Of a stretch of 34,783 nucleotides of DNA, positions 9,007 through 17,466 are shown piece after piece. The stretch's first letter is position 1. Every line of letters starts with the position of its first letter. A program made the position numbers and the translations under genes. The notes beneath the pieces are model-generated. The model was not told the DNA's origin. It saw only the letters and a program-made list of their open reading frames with translations, and searched no databases. The stretch comes from Deinococcus aquiradiocola (GTDB taxonomy: Bacteria > Deinococcota > Deinococci > Deinococcales > Deinococcaceae), in NCBI RefSeq assembly GCF_014646915.1, contig NZ_BMOE01000022.1, forward strand, positions 1-34,783. The letters run 5' to 3'.

Positions 9007-9017
9007 GTCCGTGACGC

Positions 9018-9074
9018 GTGGGGCGGTCAGGGGCGCGTGCCGTCCTGTGGGGCGGTCAGGGGCGCGTGCCGTCC
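9018..9074. repeat. 29-bp tandem duplication over a stop codon
   Basis: A 28-bp block at 9018-9045 recurs at 9047-9074 with one base between. The right copy contains the stop codon (9056-9058) of the leftward GH10-like gene and its last codons; the left copy is noncoding. Confidence 0.85.
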
Positions 9075-10120
9075 AGGTCCGGTGTGACGGGGGTGGCCGT
9101 GCCGTCCGGCGTCCAGCCGAACACCGCGACGTTCGGGTACCCCAGGCCGTGCAGCAGGTCGAGCTGCGGGGCGAGGGCCGCGCCGCCCGGCCCGACCCGG
9201 ATGCCCGGCCAGACGTTCGCGGCGGGCGGGAACAGCAGCGGGACCGCGCGGTACAGGGCCGGGAAGGGGTAGTACAGCATCGGCATGGCGACCTCCAGGC
9301 CCGGCCAGTGCCGCCAGTCCTGCAGCGGGTCCACCCTTCCGAACACGGCGGCGCTCACGAGGCCCTGCCCGCCCGCGTCCCGGTAACTGCGGACGAGCCG
9401 CCCCGCCAGGGCCGTGACCGTGTCCCGCCGGAAGGCCTGCCACAGGTGCCGGTCCTGCATCTGTTCTCCGTTCGGGTCCCGGCCGCGCAGGGTGCCCGCG
9501 TCGATGCCGGTCTGCTCCCGGAAGGCCTGCACGGCGGCCGGGTGGTACCCGAAGTTCGCCTCGCGCGGGTAGCGGAGGTAGTCGAGGTGCAGGCCCACGT
9601 CCGGGTACGTGCGGCCGAGTTCGGCGGTGAGGGCGGCGAGCAGGTTGCCGACGTCCGGGTCGCTGGGGTCCACGAAGCCGAGGCGGCTCACGTCGAGGCT
9701 CGTGCGGCCGTCCTCGCTGAGGGTCGCGTAGCGGTCCTGCCAGAGCGGCGTGACGGGAATCCCGAACTGCCGGTCGGGCCGCCAGTACAGCGTCTCGAAC
9801 CAGACGTTCAGGTGCAGGCCCTCGCGCCGCGCGACCCGGCTGGCGAGCGCGAGGGCGTCGTACTGCAGTTTCATGGGGGCGACGCTGGACGTCCAGATGG
9901 CGCGCCCGTGGTAGAAGCCCTCCAGCAGCACGTCCGTGAAGCCCGCCTGCCGCGCGGCGACCAGGGTGCGTTCCAGTTCCTGCGGCTGCTCGGGCGGGCG
10001 CAGCCACACGGCGGTCCGGTGCGCCTGCGCGTGCGCGCCCGTGACGGACCCGAGTGCCAGGGCGGCCAGCAGGGCACGCAGGAGCGCAGACGGGGTACGG
10101 GGTGGGGGCGTGAAGGCCAT
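9056..10120 (-). CDS. Secreted GH10-like (GHL10/DUF187) glycosyl hydrolase family protein
   Basis: 354 residues: a signal peptide (ALLRALLAALALGSVTGAHA, cut near residue 32) followed by a TIM-barrel-like domain of the bacterial 'glycosyl hydrolase-like 10' family. Typical segments are RTAVWLRPP, AGFTDVLLEGFYHGRAIW, LALASRVARREGLHLNVWFE, a Y-P-D-V-G-LHLDYLRYP motif and MPMLYYPF. It probably acts on an extracellular or envelope polysaccharide; the substrate is unknown. I chose ATG 10120 because it directly precedes the signal peptide and has TACAGT 6 nt upstream. Upstream in-frame Met codons run into the tmRNA gene. A 29-bp tandem duplication covers its stop codon. Confidence 0.85.
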   Translation of the reverse strand: MAFTPPPRTPSALLRALLAALALGSVTGAHAQAHRTAVWLRPPEQPQELERTLVAARQAGFTDVLLEGFYHGRAIWTSSVAPMKLQYDALALASRVARREGLHLNVWFETLYWRPDRQFGIPVTPLWQDRYATLSEDGRTSLDVSRLGFVDPSDPDVGNLLAALTAELGRTYPDVGLHLDYLRYPREANFGYHPAAVQAFREQTGIDAGTLRGRDPNGEQMQDRHLWQAFRRDTVTALAGRLVRSYRDAGGQGLVSAAVFGRVDPLQDWRHWPGLEVAMPMLYYPFPALYRAVPLLFPPAANVWPGIRVGPGGAALAPQLDLLHGLGYPNVAVFGWTPDGTATPVTPDLDGTRP

Positions 10121-10126
10121 GCCGTG

Positions 10127-10132
10127 ACTGTA
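10127..10132 (-). promoter_or_regulatory. -10 box, leaderless GH10-like gene
   Basis: TACAGT, 6 nt before ATG 10120 on the minus strand. Confidence 0.55.
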
Positions 10133-10214
10133 GCGGGCAGGCACGGTGCGGGGCGTGCGCGTTGTCTCAAGGGCCGCTTCAGGTCCGGTCAGCGCGCCGT
10201 CAGGCACGGTCTGG

Positions 10215-10220
10215 TATACT
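10215..10220 (+). promoter_or_regulatory. -10 box of tmRNA
   Basis: TATACT, 10 nt before the mature tmRNA 5' end; the -35 is weak. Confidence 0.6.
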
Positions 10221-10230
10221 CTTCTGGCCT

Positions 10231-10590
10231 GGGGGTGACCCGGTTTCGACAGGTTCATCTGAAGGTGATACGGCGTGTCGAGGTGCCGATGGCCTCGTAA
10301 AAAATCGGCAAACCCTTTAACTGGCAACGTTAAGTTCCAGCCTACCTACGCCCTCGCTGCTTAAGTGAGGCCAGTCCCGGAAAGCCCCGCCTTCGGCGTT
10401 CCGACGACTGCATAAATGAAGGCTAGCCCCGGCGACCCCCGTTGACCGGACGCGAAACCCAAAGCGGGGTAAGGTTCGGGATGCCTGCCCGTGGGCCCGC
10501 CCGTTCCCGACAACCAGAGTGCGGGATACACACGTAGATGTACACCGGACGGGGACTTGGACGAGAGTTCGATTCTCTCCACCTCCACCA
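10231..10590 (+). ncRNA. ssrA: tmRNA (transfer-messenger RNA)
   Basis: One-piece tmRNA of 360 nt that rescues stalled ribosomes and tags the released protein for proteolysis. The tRNA-like ends are clear: GGGGGTG (10231-10237) pairs with CACCTCC before ACCA at the 3' end (10590); GACCCGGTTTCGACAGG is the conserved 5' block, and a T arm (GAGAGTTCGATTCTCTC) is present. The tag reading frame ends TAC-GCC-CTC-GCT-GCT-TAA (10347-10364), giving the conserved YALAA end. If translation resumes at GCA 10308, the tag is ANPLTGNVKFQPTYALAA (18 residues), longer than in most bacteria; the resume codon is inferred from the surrounding A-rich context. A terminator follows. Confidence 0.96.
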
Positions 10591-10594
10591 GCCG

Positions 10595-10626
10595 CAGCCT
10601 CCCCGGACACCCGGGGAGGCTGTTTT
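10595..10626 (+). terminator. Terminator of tmRNA
   Basis: Perfect 12-bp stem CAGCCTCCCCGG (10595-10606) / CCGGGGAGGCTG (10611-10622), loop ACAC, then TTTT. Confidence 0.85.
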
Positions 10627-10662
10627 CTGACGTGCGGCGGTGACGCCCGGGCCTGCGCCCGC

Positions 10663-10668
10663 TATACT
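10663..10668 (+). promoter_or_regulatory. -10 box of tRNA-Leu
   Basis: TATACT, 18 nt before the tRNA; GTGACG at 10640-10645 is a partial -35 at 17-bp spacing. Confidence 0.6.
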
Positions 10669-10686
10669 TCGGACCTGCCAGTCCCG

Positions 10687-10771
10687 GCCGGAATGGTGGA
10701 ATCGGTAGACACAAGCGACTTAAAATCGCTCGCTGCGAAGCGTACGGGTTCAAGTCCCGTTTCCGGCACCA
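10687..10771 (+). tRNA. tRNA-Leu(TAA)
   Basis: Class II tRNA of 85 nt with a long variable arm and encoded CCA. Acceptor GCCGGAA (10687-10693) pairs with TTCCGGC (10761-10767). Anticodon stem AGCGA/TCGCT encloses loop CTTAAAA with anticodon TAA (10721-10723). The T arm is ACGGGTTCAAGTCCCGT. A weak stem-loop (10781-10800, CGCCCC/GGGGCG) followed by TTT may terminate it. From there to 10981 I see no gene. Confidence 0.96.
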
Positions 10772-10981
10772 CCTGCGCCCCGCCCCCTGTGGTCGGGGCG
10801 TTTCGCTTGCGTGGCCCGCACGAACGGTCCCCGCCGCTCACGGGGAGGGCGGGGACGGACAGGGGGCAGGGGGACGCGGGCAGCGGAGCGCGGCGGGGGG
10901 GAGGAGCTGTGCGTCCGAGTGTGCCGCCCGTGCCTGACGCGCTCCTGAAGTGAGGCGCGGGCGGCCCGCACGCCGCGTCCG

Positions 10982-11653
10982 TCAGTCGAAGTCCTTGCGG
11001 AGGGTGGCCATGCGTCCGGGGATGACGTACAGGTACTCGATCAGGTTCTCGAGGAGTTCCACCATGCGCTCGGCCGTCTGGGCGTCCGTGTCGCGGTCGA
11101 GGTCGAAGTGCGCGTTGAGGCTGCCTCCCTCGCGCATCGTCTGCCCGAGTTCCAGGATGGGTCTGCCGAGGTCGCGGGACTGCGGCAGATCGCGTATCAG
11201 CTTGCTGAGGCTGCGGTCGCGGATGCCTTCGGGGTTGGGGTAGGCGTGCCGGATGATGCCTTCCAGCGTCTTGCGGGCCAGCGTGGCGACGGCGCTCGGG
11301 ATGCCGCCGTTGAGGGTGGAGAGGGTGTCCACGTACGCCTTCTGGATGCGTTCGGGCGCCATCTCGTAGTCCTTCATGGGCTGACGCGCGTCGGCGTAGG
11401 ACGGGTGGACGTACAGGCGCGTGAAGCGCGGGCCGTCCAGGTCGAAGCCCAGGTAGCGGAGGACGGCGTGGCAGGTGGGGTTCGGGCAGCGGACCACGGC
11501 GAGCCAGGTGTCTTCCTCGTGGTAGTGGCCGCCGGACACGTCGATGGAGAGGTCCTTGTTGCACACGCCGCAGGTGCTGTTGAGCCGCAGGGGCCGGGCG
11601 GGGGTGCTGTCGTCGTTCCAGGCAACGATGGAGTGGAGCGGGACGCTGCGCAT
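10982..11653 (-). CDS. Zinc-binding DUF4145 (HEPN-like) protein
   Basis: 223 residues. The N-terminal third carries two cysteine pairs (CGVC at 28-31; C56 and C61), probably one zinc site, with HYHEED between them. The C-terminal part (about 115-215) fits DUF4145: LARKTLEGIIRHAY, then LSKLIRDLP, and MREGGSLNAHFD with Arg174 and His182, the usual R..GN..AH signature, ending in a helical ERMVELLENLIEYLY. DUF4145 is related to HEPN helical folds found in RNA-cleaving and defence proteins, but the strict HEPN Rx4-6H is not present here. Function unknown. TACCCT lies 5 nt before ATG 11653. It stands between tRNA-Leu and tRNA-Arg without operon partners. Confidence 0.75.
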   Translation of the reverse strand: MRSVPLHSIVAWNDDSTPARPLRLNSTCGVCNKDLSIDVSGGHYHEEDTWLAVVRCPNPTCHAVLRYLGFDLDGPRFTRLYVHPSYADARQPMKDYEMAPERIQKAYVDTLSTLNGGIPSAVATLARKTLEGIIRHAYPNPEGIRDRSLSKLIRDLPQSRDLGRPILELGQTMREGGSLNAHFDLDRDTDAQTAERMVELLENLIEYLYVIPGRMATLRKDFD

Positions 11654-11731
11654 GGCTCAGGGTAGCAGGGTGCCGCTGTGGTGGGCGCGCATGTTCTGGA
11701 CGTGACCGCCCTCCGGACGGGGGCATGGGAA

Positions 11732-11759
11732 GCGCCACCCCGGGGTGATGGGGTGGCGC
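11732..11759 (-). terminator. Stem-loop after tRNA-Arg
   Basis: Perfect 10-bp arms (11732-11741 with 11750-11759, GCGCCACCCC/GGGGTGGCGC) immediately 3' of the leftward tRNA-Arg; T-tract poor. Confidence 0.6.
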
Positions 11760-11763
11760 GGGG

Positions 11764-11840
11764 TGGTGCACTCGACTGGAATCGAACCAGTGGCCTAAGG
11801 CTTAGGAGTCCCTCGCTCTATCCAACTGAGCTACGAGTGC
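11764..11840 (-). tRNA. tRNA-Arg(CCT)
   Basis: 77 nt with encoded CCA. Acceptor GCACTCG pairs with CGAGTGC; D stem GCTC/GAGC; anticodon loop CTCCTAA gives anticodon CCT, reading AGG; T stem ACTGG/CCAGT with loop TTCGATT. The anticodon stem AGGGA/GCCTT has one G-U and an A-G apposition at the loop-closing pair (31-39). A TATACT at 11894-11899 on the same strand, about 54 nt upstream, is the likely -10. Confidence 0.92.
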
Positions 11841-11937
11841 GCTGGGTGGGGCGGGCCTGCCGGGTGGGCGGGTGGCCGGTCCGGGCAGGGAGGAGTATAG
11901 CGCCTGGGTGCGCGGCGGGAAACGTGACGCCCGCTCA

Positions 11938-11954
11938 TTTAGTTATATACATAA
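11938..11954 (+). promoter_or_regulatory. RDRM-like operator upstream of ddrC
   Basis: TTTAGTTATATACATAA matches the Deinococcus radiation/desiccation response motif (TTATGTCATTGACATAA) at 12 of 17 positions by my own comparison, including a perfect right half ACATAA. It overlaps the expected -35 position of the ddrC promoter, where binding of the repressor DdrO would block RNA polymerase. The segment is strikingly AT-rich for this genome. Confidence 0.6.
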
Positions 11955-11960
11955 TGGTGC

Positions 11961-11966
11961 TATACT
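11961..11966 (+). promoter_or_regulatory. -10 box, leaderless ddrC
   Basis: TATACT, 6 nt before ATG 11973; no ribosome-binding site. Confidence 0.7.
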
Positions 11967-11972
11967 TTTACC

Positions 11973-12668
11973 ATGAACATCGTCCCCCAGAGTATCCGCG
12001 TCGGCACCCACACGCTGCCCGCCCAGGGCGGACTCCTGCACGCCCAGCGCGCCCTCGACCTCCTCGGCGAACCCGCCCCGCACGACTGGCCCACCTACGC
12101 CCGCACCCACGACCTGCACGCCCCGCCCCGCGACTTCGGCGCCGGACCCGAACCCACCCTCAGCCTCCCCGAATTCGTCCGGCTCGGCTTCCAGCTCGAC
12201 ACCCCCCAGGCCCGCCGCTGGCAGCGCAGCGCCCAGCGCCTCCTGAGCCGCGTCCTCGCCGGAGACGTCCGCCTGAGCGCCGAGATCGCCGAAGCCAACC
12301 CCGACCCGAACGCCGCCCGCTGGCTCCACGCCCGCCTCGAAAACCAGCAGGCCCGCAAGACCCTCATGAGCACCGTCGCCCGCGCCGGCGGCACCAGCGA
12401 GGTGTACGGCCAGCTGGGCAGCATCAGCAACGCCTCCGTCCTCGGCAAGGACAGCGCCACCCTCCGCCAGGAACGCGGCGTGAAAAGCACCCGCGACGGC
12501 CTGAACACCGACGAACTCCTGCGCCTCAGCTACCTGGAGAGCGCCACCGCCCGCGCCATCGAGGACCACGGTGTGCGCGGCAACGCCGCCATCCTCCGCC
12601 TGCACCGCCACCTCGCCGCCCGCGAACGCCAGACCTGGCAGACCCCCACCCCCCCACAGGCCGGCTGA
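11973..12668 (+). CDS. ddrC: DNA damage response protein DdrC
   Basis: 231 residues, the same length I recall for D. radiodurans DdrC, a Deinococcus-specific, radiation-induced nucleoid protein that binds and compacts DNA. Segments that I recognise from that family are LLHAQRALDLLG near the N-terminus (winged-helix region), DTPQARRWQR, AGDVRLSAEIAEANPDP, then the C-terminal helical part with YGQLGSISNASVLGKDSA, QERGVKSTRDGL and RGNAAILRLH. The middle also faintly resembles phage BRO/antirepressor proteins. TATACT lies 6 nt before the ATG, and an RDRM-like palindrome covers the -35 zone, fitting control by DdrO and IrrE. A stem-loop follows the stop. Identification rests on remembered sequence, not a search. 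Confidence 0.8.
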   Translation: MNIVPQSIRVGTHTLPAQGGLLHAQRALDLLGEPAPHDWPTYARTHDLHAPPRDFGAGPEPTLSLPEFVRLGFQLDTPQARRWQRSAQRLLSRVLAGDVRLSAEIAEANPDPNAARWLHARLENQQARKTLMSTVARAGGTSEVYGQLGSISNASVLGKDSATLRQERGVKSTRDGLNTDELLRLSYLESATARAIEDHGVRGNAAILRLHRHLAARERQTWQTPTPPQAG

Positions 12669-12688
12669 CCCGCCCGCCCCGGCGGGTC
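12667..12688 (+). terminator. Stem-loop at the ddrC stop
   Basis: Perfect 8-bp arms GACCCGCC (12667-12674) / GGCGGGTC (12681-12688) beginning inside the stop codon; no T-tract. Confidence 0.5.
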
Positions 12689-12749
12689 GGCTGCCCTGCC
12701 CGCCCCCTCCGGCTGTCCGAGGTGAACGGAGGGGCGGCACAATCCGTAA

Positions 12750-12785
12750 TACACTGACAGGCGAGTGTTTTCACTCGCTCTTTTT
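12750..12785 (+). promoter_or_regulatory. -10 box followed at once by a terminator, in the rny leader
   Basis: TACACT (12750-12755), then GCGAGTG (12761-12767), loop TTTT and CACTCGC (12772-12778), with tail TCTTTTT. The hairpin with its T-tract is a convincing Rho-independent terminator, but it starts where transcription from the -10 would begin. The rest of 12669-13016 (348 bp) holds no gene that I can support; the rny promoter is not obvious in it. Confidence 0.6.
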
Positions 12786-13016
12786 CATTTATCCAGGCGC
12801 GTTCCGCCACCGGCGACGGCCCAGCGGCCCGAACCCGGCACGGAACGCCCCGTGTCCACACCCAAGATGCACGCTGGCCCGGCACCGACCGAACCGCCCC
12901 CCCCTCACAGGGCCACCCGACGTCACCCTGGCCAGAATGTGTCTGTTCCTGCTCCCGCCGCCACGCACGACCCCCCAGACGTGCCGACGACCGGGAGTGA
13001 CACTCAAAGGAGCCAT

Positions 13017-14693
<1,677 letters not shown>

Positions 14694-14716
14694 TTCTGAG
14701 CTGACCCCTCAATGCG

Positions 14717-14747
14717 GCGCGGCCCTTCCACTTCGGGAGGGCCGCGC
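14717..14747 (+). terminator. Terminator of rny
   Basis: Thirteen-bp stem GCGCGGCCCTTCC / GGGAGGGCCGCGC with one G-U pair and loop ACTTC, followed by TTCC. Confidence 0.7.
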
Positions 14748-14761
14748 TTCCTGTGTGACGT

Positions 14762-14929
14762 TCAGGTTCGGACTTTTCGTGGGTCCGGAGTCGCGTGTGC
14801 CCCGCCGCTCCTGGGGTGCGGGCCGTGCGGGGCGGTCACGCCCACGAGGTCGTCCCCGGAGGCCGGGGGAGGGGTGCGGCGGGTCAACGTCTGCCAGACC
14901 TGCCGGAGTCGGTGCAGGAGGTGCGTCAT
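14762..14929 (-). CDS. Possible small leaderless gene, unknown function
   Basis: 55 codons starting [18 protein letters not shown], then a Pro/Gly/His-rich tail ([13 protein letters not shown]..) ending RKVRT. TACACT (14935-14940) lies 5 nt before ATG 14929, the same leaderless signature used by recognised genes in this window, and the N-terminus is a plausible amphipathic helix. I recognise no family, and the composition of the tail is typical of random high-GC reading frames. It lies in the 460-bp gap between rny and the iron operon, whose only other contents are the rny terminator and a repeat copy. Confidence 0.3.
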   Translation of the reverse strand: MTHLLHRLRQVWQTLTRRTPPPASGDDLVGVTAPHGPHPRSGGAHATPDPRKVRT

Positions 14930-15030
14930 GCTCCAGTGTACCCAGGTGGGCGGCCGGGCGGGAGGACAGATGGACGCGCCCGGTCCTGCCGTCAGGACCG
15001 GGTGCATGTGATGAGGGAGGGTCCGTCAGA

Positions 15031-15156
15031 CGGTGTTGATCCGATTCCAGGGATGCCGGGAACAGCACCGACATCCCTGCCACCTCCTCAAAACCGTACT
15101 TGTTGGTGCTCGTTTCGCTCGGCTGAACTCCAAAAGTTCAGCTCAAAACCGTATCA
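15031..15156 (-). repeat. Dispersed intergenic repeat, copy 3 (inverted)
   Basis: On the minus strand: TGATACGGTTTTGAGCTGAAC, a perfect hairpin GCTGAACT/TTTGG/AGTTCAGC, GCCGAGCGAAACGAG, a GAGGAGGTGG stretch, and GGCATCCCTGGAATCGGATC at the far end. It is collinear with copy 1 but lacks the internal insert. Its first three bases are the stop codon (15154-15156) of the FTR1 gene. Confidence 0.8.
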
Positions 15157-17466
15157 ATTCCGGGCGGGTGTGCCGTTCACGTCTCCGGCCTTCTGCTGGC
15201 GGGCGGCCTCCAGTCTGCGTTTCAGGCCGCGTTCCTTGAGGCCTTCGGCGAGGTAGTAGCTGCCGACCACTGCGGCGGCGCTCACGACCTGCAGGGTCAG
15301 GCCCTCCCAGGTGGGGTACACGCCCAGCCACAGGCTCGTCCACGAGGGGAGGGTCAGGCCGCTGACGCCGTGCACGGGGAACCAGCCGACGAGCTGCAGG
15401 ACGTGGACGGTGTTGCCGACCATGACGGCCAGCACGGCGCAGATCATCATGCCGGTCCAGACGAGCAGTTTCTTCATGGGGAGTTTCGCCTGCAGCGCGA
15501 ACACGAGGACGCCCACGCCGATCACGGCGACGAGGCCCAGGCCCGTGCCGCTCAGGACGGGCGCCGCGCCGGACTGCAGCGTGAGGGACTGCAGGAACAG
15601 CACCGTCTCGAATCCCTCGCGGTAGATGCTGGTGAAGCCGAGCACGGCCAGCCCCACCCACTGCCCCACCTGGCGGCCCATCAGGTTGTGCTTGGCCTTC
15701 TGGAAGTCGGCCATGCGGTCGTTCCAGTACACCTGATGGAAGAACCAGTTCATGATGACGAGCAGCACGGCGATGGCGATCACGCTCACGACCGCTTCGA
15801 GCCGCTCGCCGAAGCGCGCGAAGAGGGACAGGGTGCCGCTCATGACGAGCCACGTTCCGGCCGTGGCGAGGAAGGCGAGGGCCGCGCCCCACCACATGGG
15901 GCGCCGCAGGTGGCGCACCTCGGGGCGGCGCAGGCTGCCCATCAGGGCGGCGAGGATCAGCACGGCCTCCAGGCCCTCGCGGAACACGATGACGCCCGCG
16001 TTCGTGGCGACGGCGGCGGGCGCCTGTTCGGTGCCGAGCAGTTCGCCGGTCTGGTCGAGGGCGGCGTTCAGCTGCGCGGCGCTGGCCTGCACGGCCGCGA
16101 TGGGCGCGCGGTCCCGGATGAGGCGCGCGAGTCCGGCGGGCGTCTCGCCGTTCCAGAAGAGGTTCTCGAGGCGCAGCTTGAGGTCCGGGGCGAACACCGC
16201 GATGCGCGCCTCGGGGCCGCTTTCCAGGGTGGCGTAGGCGTCGAGCCTGGCGGTCTCGGCCTGCTCGTAGTTGTGCGCGGTGACCGCACTCAGGACGTTG
16301 TTCAGCTGGCTGCGGATCACGTCGAGGTCGCCGCTCGCGTCGTGGCGTTTCCAGGCGTTGGGGAACTGCGCCTCCAGCTGGGTCTGCACGTCCGTCACGG
16401 CGGCCTGCAGGGCGGCGCTGGTGGGCGGGTCGCGGTGCGCGGCGGCCCCTTCGAGCCGGGCGTTCAGGGCGGCGAGGGCCGCCTGCGTGGCCTGCACGGC
16501 GCGCGTGTCCGGCAGGAGGGGCGCGAGGTCGGTGTAGGCGGTGGTGGCGCCCGCCAGGAAGGTCCTGGCCTCGGTGATCTCCAGGTCGCGTTTCACGGTG
16601 ACCCTTCCGGCGTCGCCGCTCACGCCGCGCGCGTACTCGACCGGCACGAGTGCCAGGAAGCGCAGGGCCTGCCCGGCCCGCAGGCGCTGCTCGCGTTCGC
16701 TGAGCGGCGCGGCACGGAAGCCGTTCAGGTCCCGCGTCACGCGGTCCAGGCTGGCGGGCAGGGCCTGCAGGTCGGCGGTGGTGGCGCTGAGGGCGGCGTC
16801 GCCGCGCGCGGAGCGGTACGCGGGCGCGAGCAGTGCGAAGTACCCCTGGGCCAGGGCGGCCTGTTCGGCGCTGCGGGTGCGGTAGTCCTTGCTGCGCGCG
16901 TCCTTCAGGGCGGCGAGCGCGCCGTTCAGGCGGGCCTGGTAGCCGTCGAGCAGGTCGGCGCGCACGGCGTCCAGGGCCTGCGCGGGCGTGATCTTCCGGG
17001 CCTGCAGGGCCTGGACGGCGGTGGTCGCGTCGGCGTTCAGGCGCGTGAACCTGCTCGCCACCCGGAACTCGCGCGCCTGCAGCCAGTCGCTCGCCGCGCC
17101 CGCGTTCCCGGCCTGCACCTGGCGTTCCAGGGCCGCGTACGCGCCGCCCAGCCACGCGGTCCACACGCGCGACTGCGCGGCCGCGAAGCCCGCCTCGTCG
17201 CCCGTGCGGGCCGCCTGCAGCGCCGTCCCGAACTGCTCGCGGACGGTGCTGGCCGAGGCGGGAGCCTGTGCGCGCAGCGGGCCGTCCAGGGTCGTCAGGT
17301 ACGTGCGCTGCGCGTCCTGCACGAGTTGCGCGGCCTGCGCCGGGTCGTACCCGACCTCCAGGGCGGCGTCGGCGAGGCCGGTGCGGACGGTGTCGGCGGG
17401 CGTGGCGTAGTCGGCGGCGGCGGCCGTGCCGAGCAGGCCGAGCAGCGTCAGCAGGGCGCGCTTCAT
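15154..17466 (-). CDS. FTR1-family iron permease with long periplasmic N-terminal domain
   Basis: 770 residues. A signal peptide (MKRALLTLLGLLGTAAAA) is followed by about 460 residues of helical, Ala/Leu/Gln-rich extracytoplasmic domain, then a seven-helix FTR1 permease from about 485. The two iron-transport motifs are intact: REGLE (about 495) and REGFE (about 615). Later membrane segments include GLVAVIGVGVLVFALQAK and WTGMMICAVLAVMVGN. It imports iron, in the EfeU/FTR1 manner, probably with the periplasmic partner encoded upstream. The ATG overlaps the upstream stop by 4 bp, so the pair is coupled. The stop codon sits at the edge of a dispersed repeat. Large N-terminal domains like this are known in a subset of bacterial FTR1 proteins. 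Confidence 0.9.
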   Translation of the reverse strand: MKRALLTLLGLLGTAAAADYATPADTVRTGLADAALEVGYDPAQAAQLVQDAQRTYLTTLDGPLRAQAPASASTVREQFGTALQAARTGDEAGFAAAQSRVWTAWLGGAYAALERQVQAGNAGAASDWLQAREFRVASRFTRLNADATTAVQALQARKITPAQALDAVRADLLDGYQARLNGALAALKDARSKDYRTRSAEQAALAQGYFALLAPAYRSARGDAALSATTADLQALPASLDRVTRDLNGFRAAPLSEREQRLRAGQALRFLALVPVEYARGVSGDAGRVTVKRDLEITEARTFLAGATTAYTDLAPLLPDTRAVQATQAALAALNARLEGAAAHRDPPTSAALQAAVTDVQTQLEAQFPNAWKRHDASGDLDVIRSQLNNVLSAVTAHNYEQAETARLDAYATLESGPEARIAVFAPDLKLRLENLFWNGETPAGLARLIRDRAPIAAVQASAAQLNAALDQTGELLGTEQAPAAVATNAGVIVFREGLEAVLILAALMGSLRRPEVRHLRRPMWWGAALAFLATAGTWLVMSGTLSLFARFGERLEAVVSVIAIAVLLVIMNWFFHQVYWNDRMADFQKAKHNLMGRQVGQWVGLAVLGFTSIYREGFETVLFLQSLTLQSGAAPVLSGTGLGLVAVIGVGVLVFALQAKLPMKKLLVWTGMMICAVLAVMVGNTVHVLQLVGWFPVHGVSGLTLPSWTSLWLGVYPTWEGLTLQVVSAAAVVGSYYLAEGLKERGLKRRLEAARQQKAGDVNGTPARN

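Noticed and set aside
9018..9074. Two direct repeats as the start of a CRISPR array
   Set aside because: The copies are separated by one base, with no spacers and no cas genes.
10662..11771. 369-codon minus strand frame overlapping tRNA-Leu and the DUF4145 gene
   Set aside because: It would run through a tRNA gene, and its composition is Pro/Arg/His-rich.
11764..12690. tRNA-Arg next to ddrC as a genomic-island attachment site
   Set aside because: There is no integrase, no repeat of the tRNA 3' end nearby, and no phage genes; ddrC's faint antirepressor resemblance is not enough.
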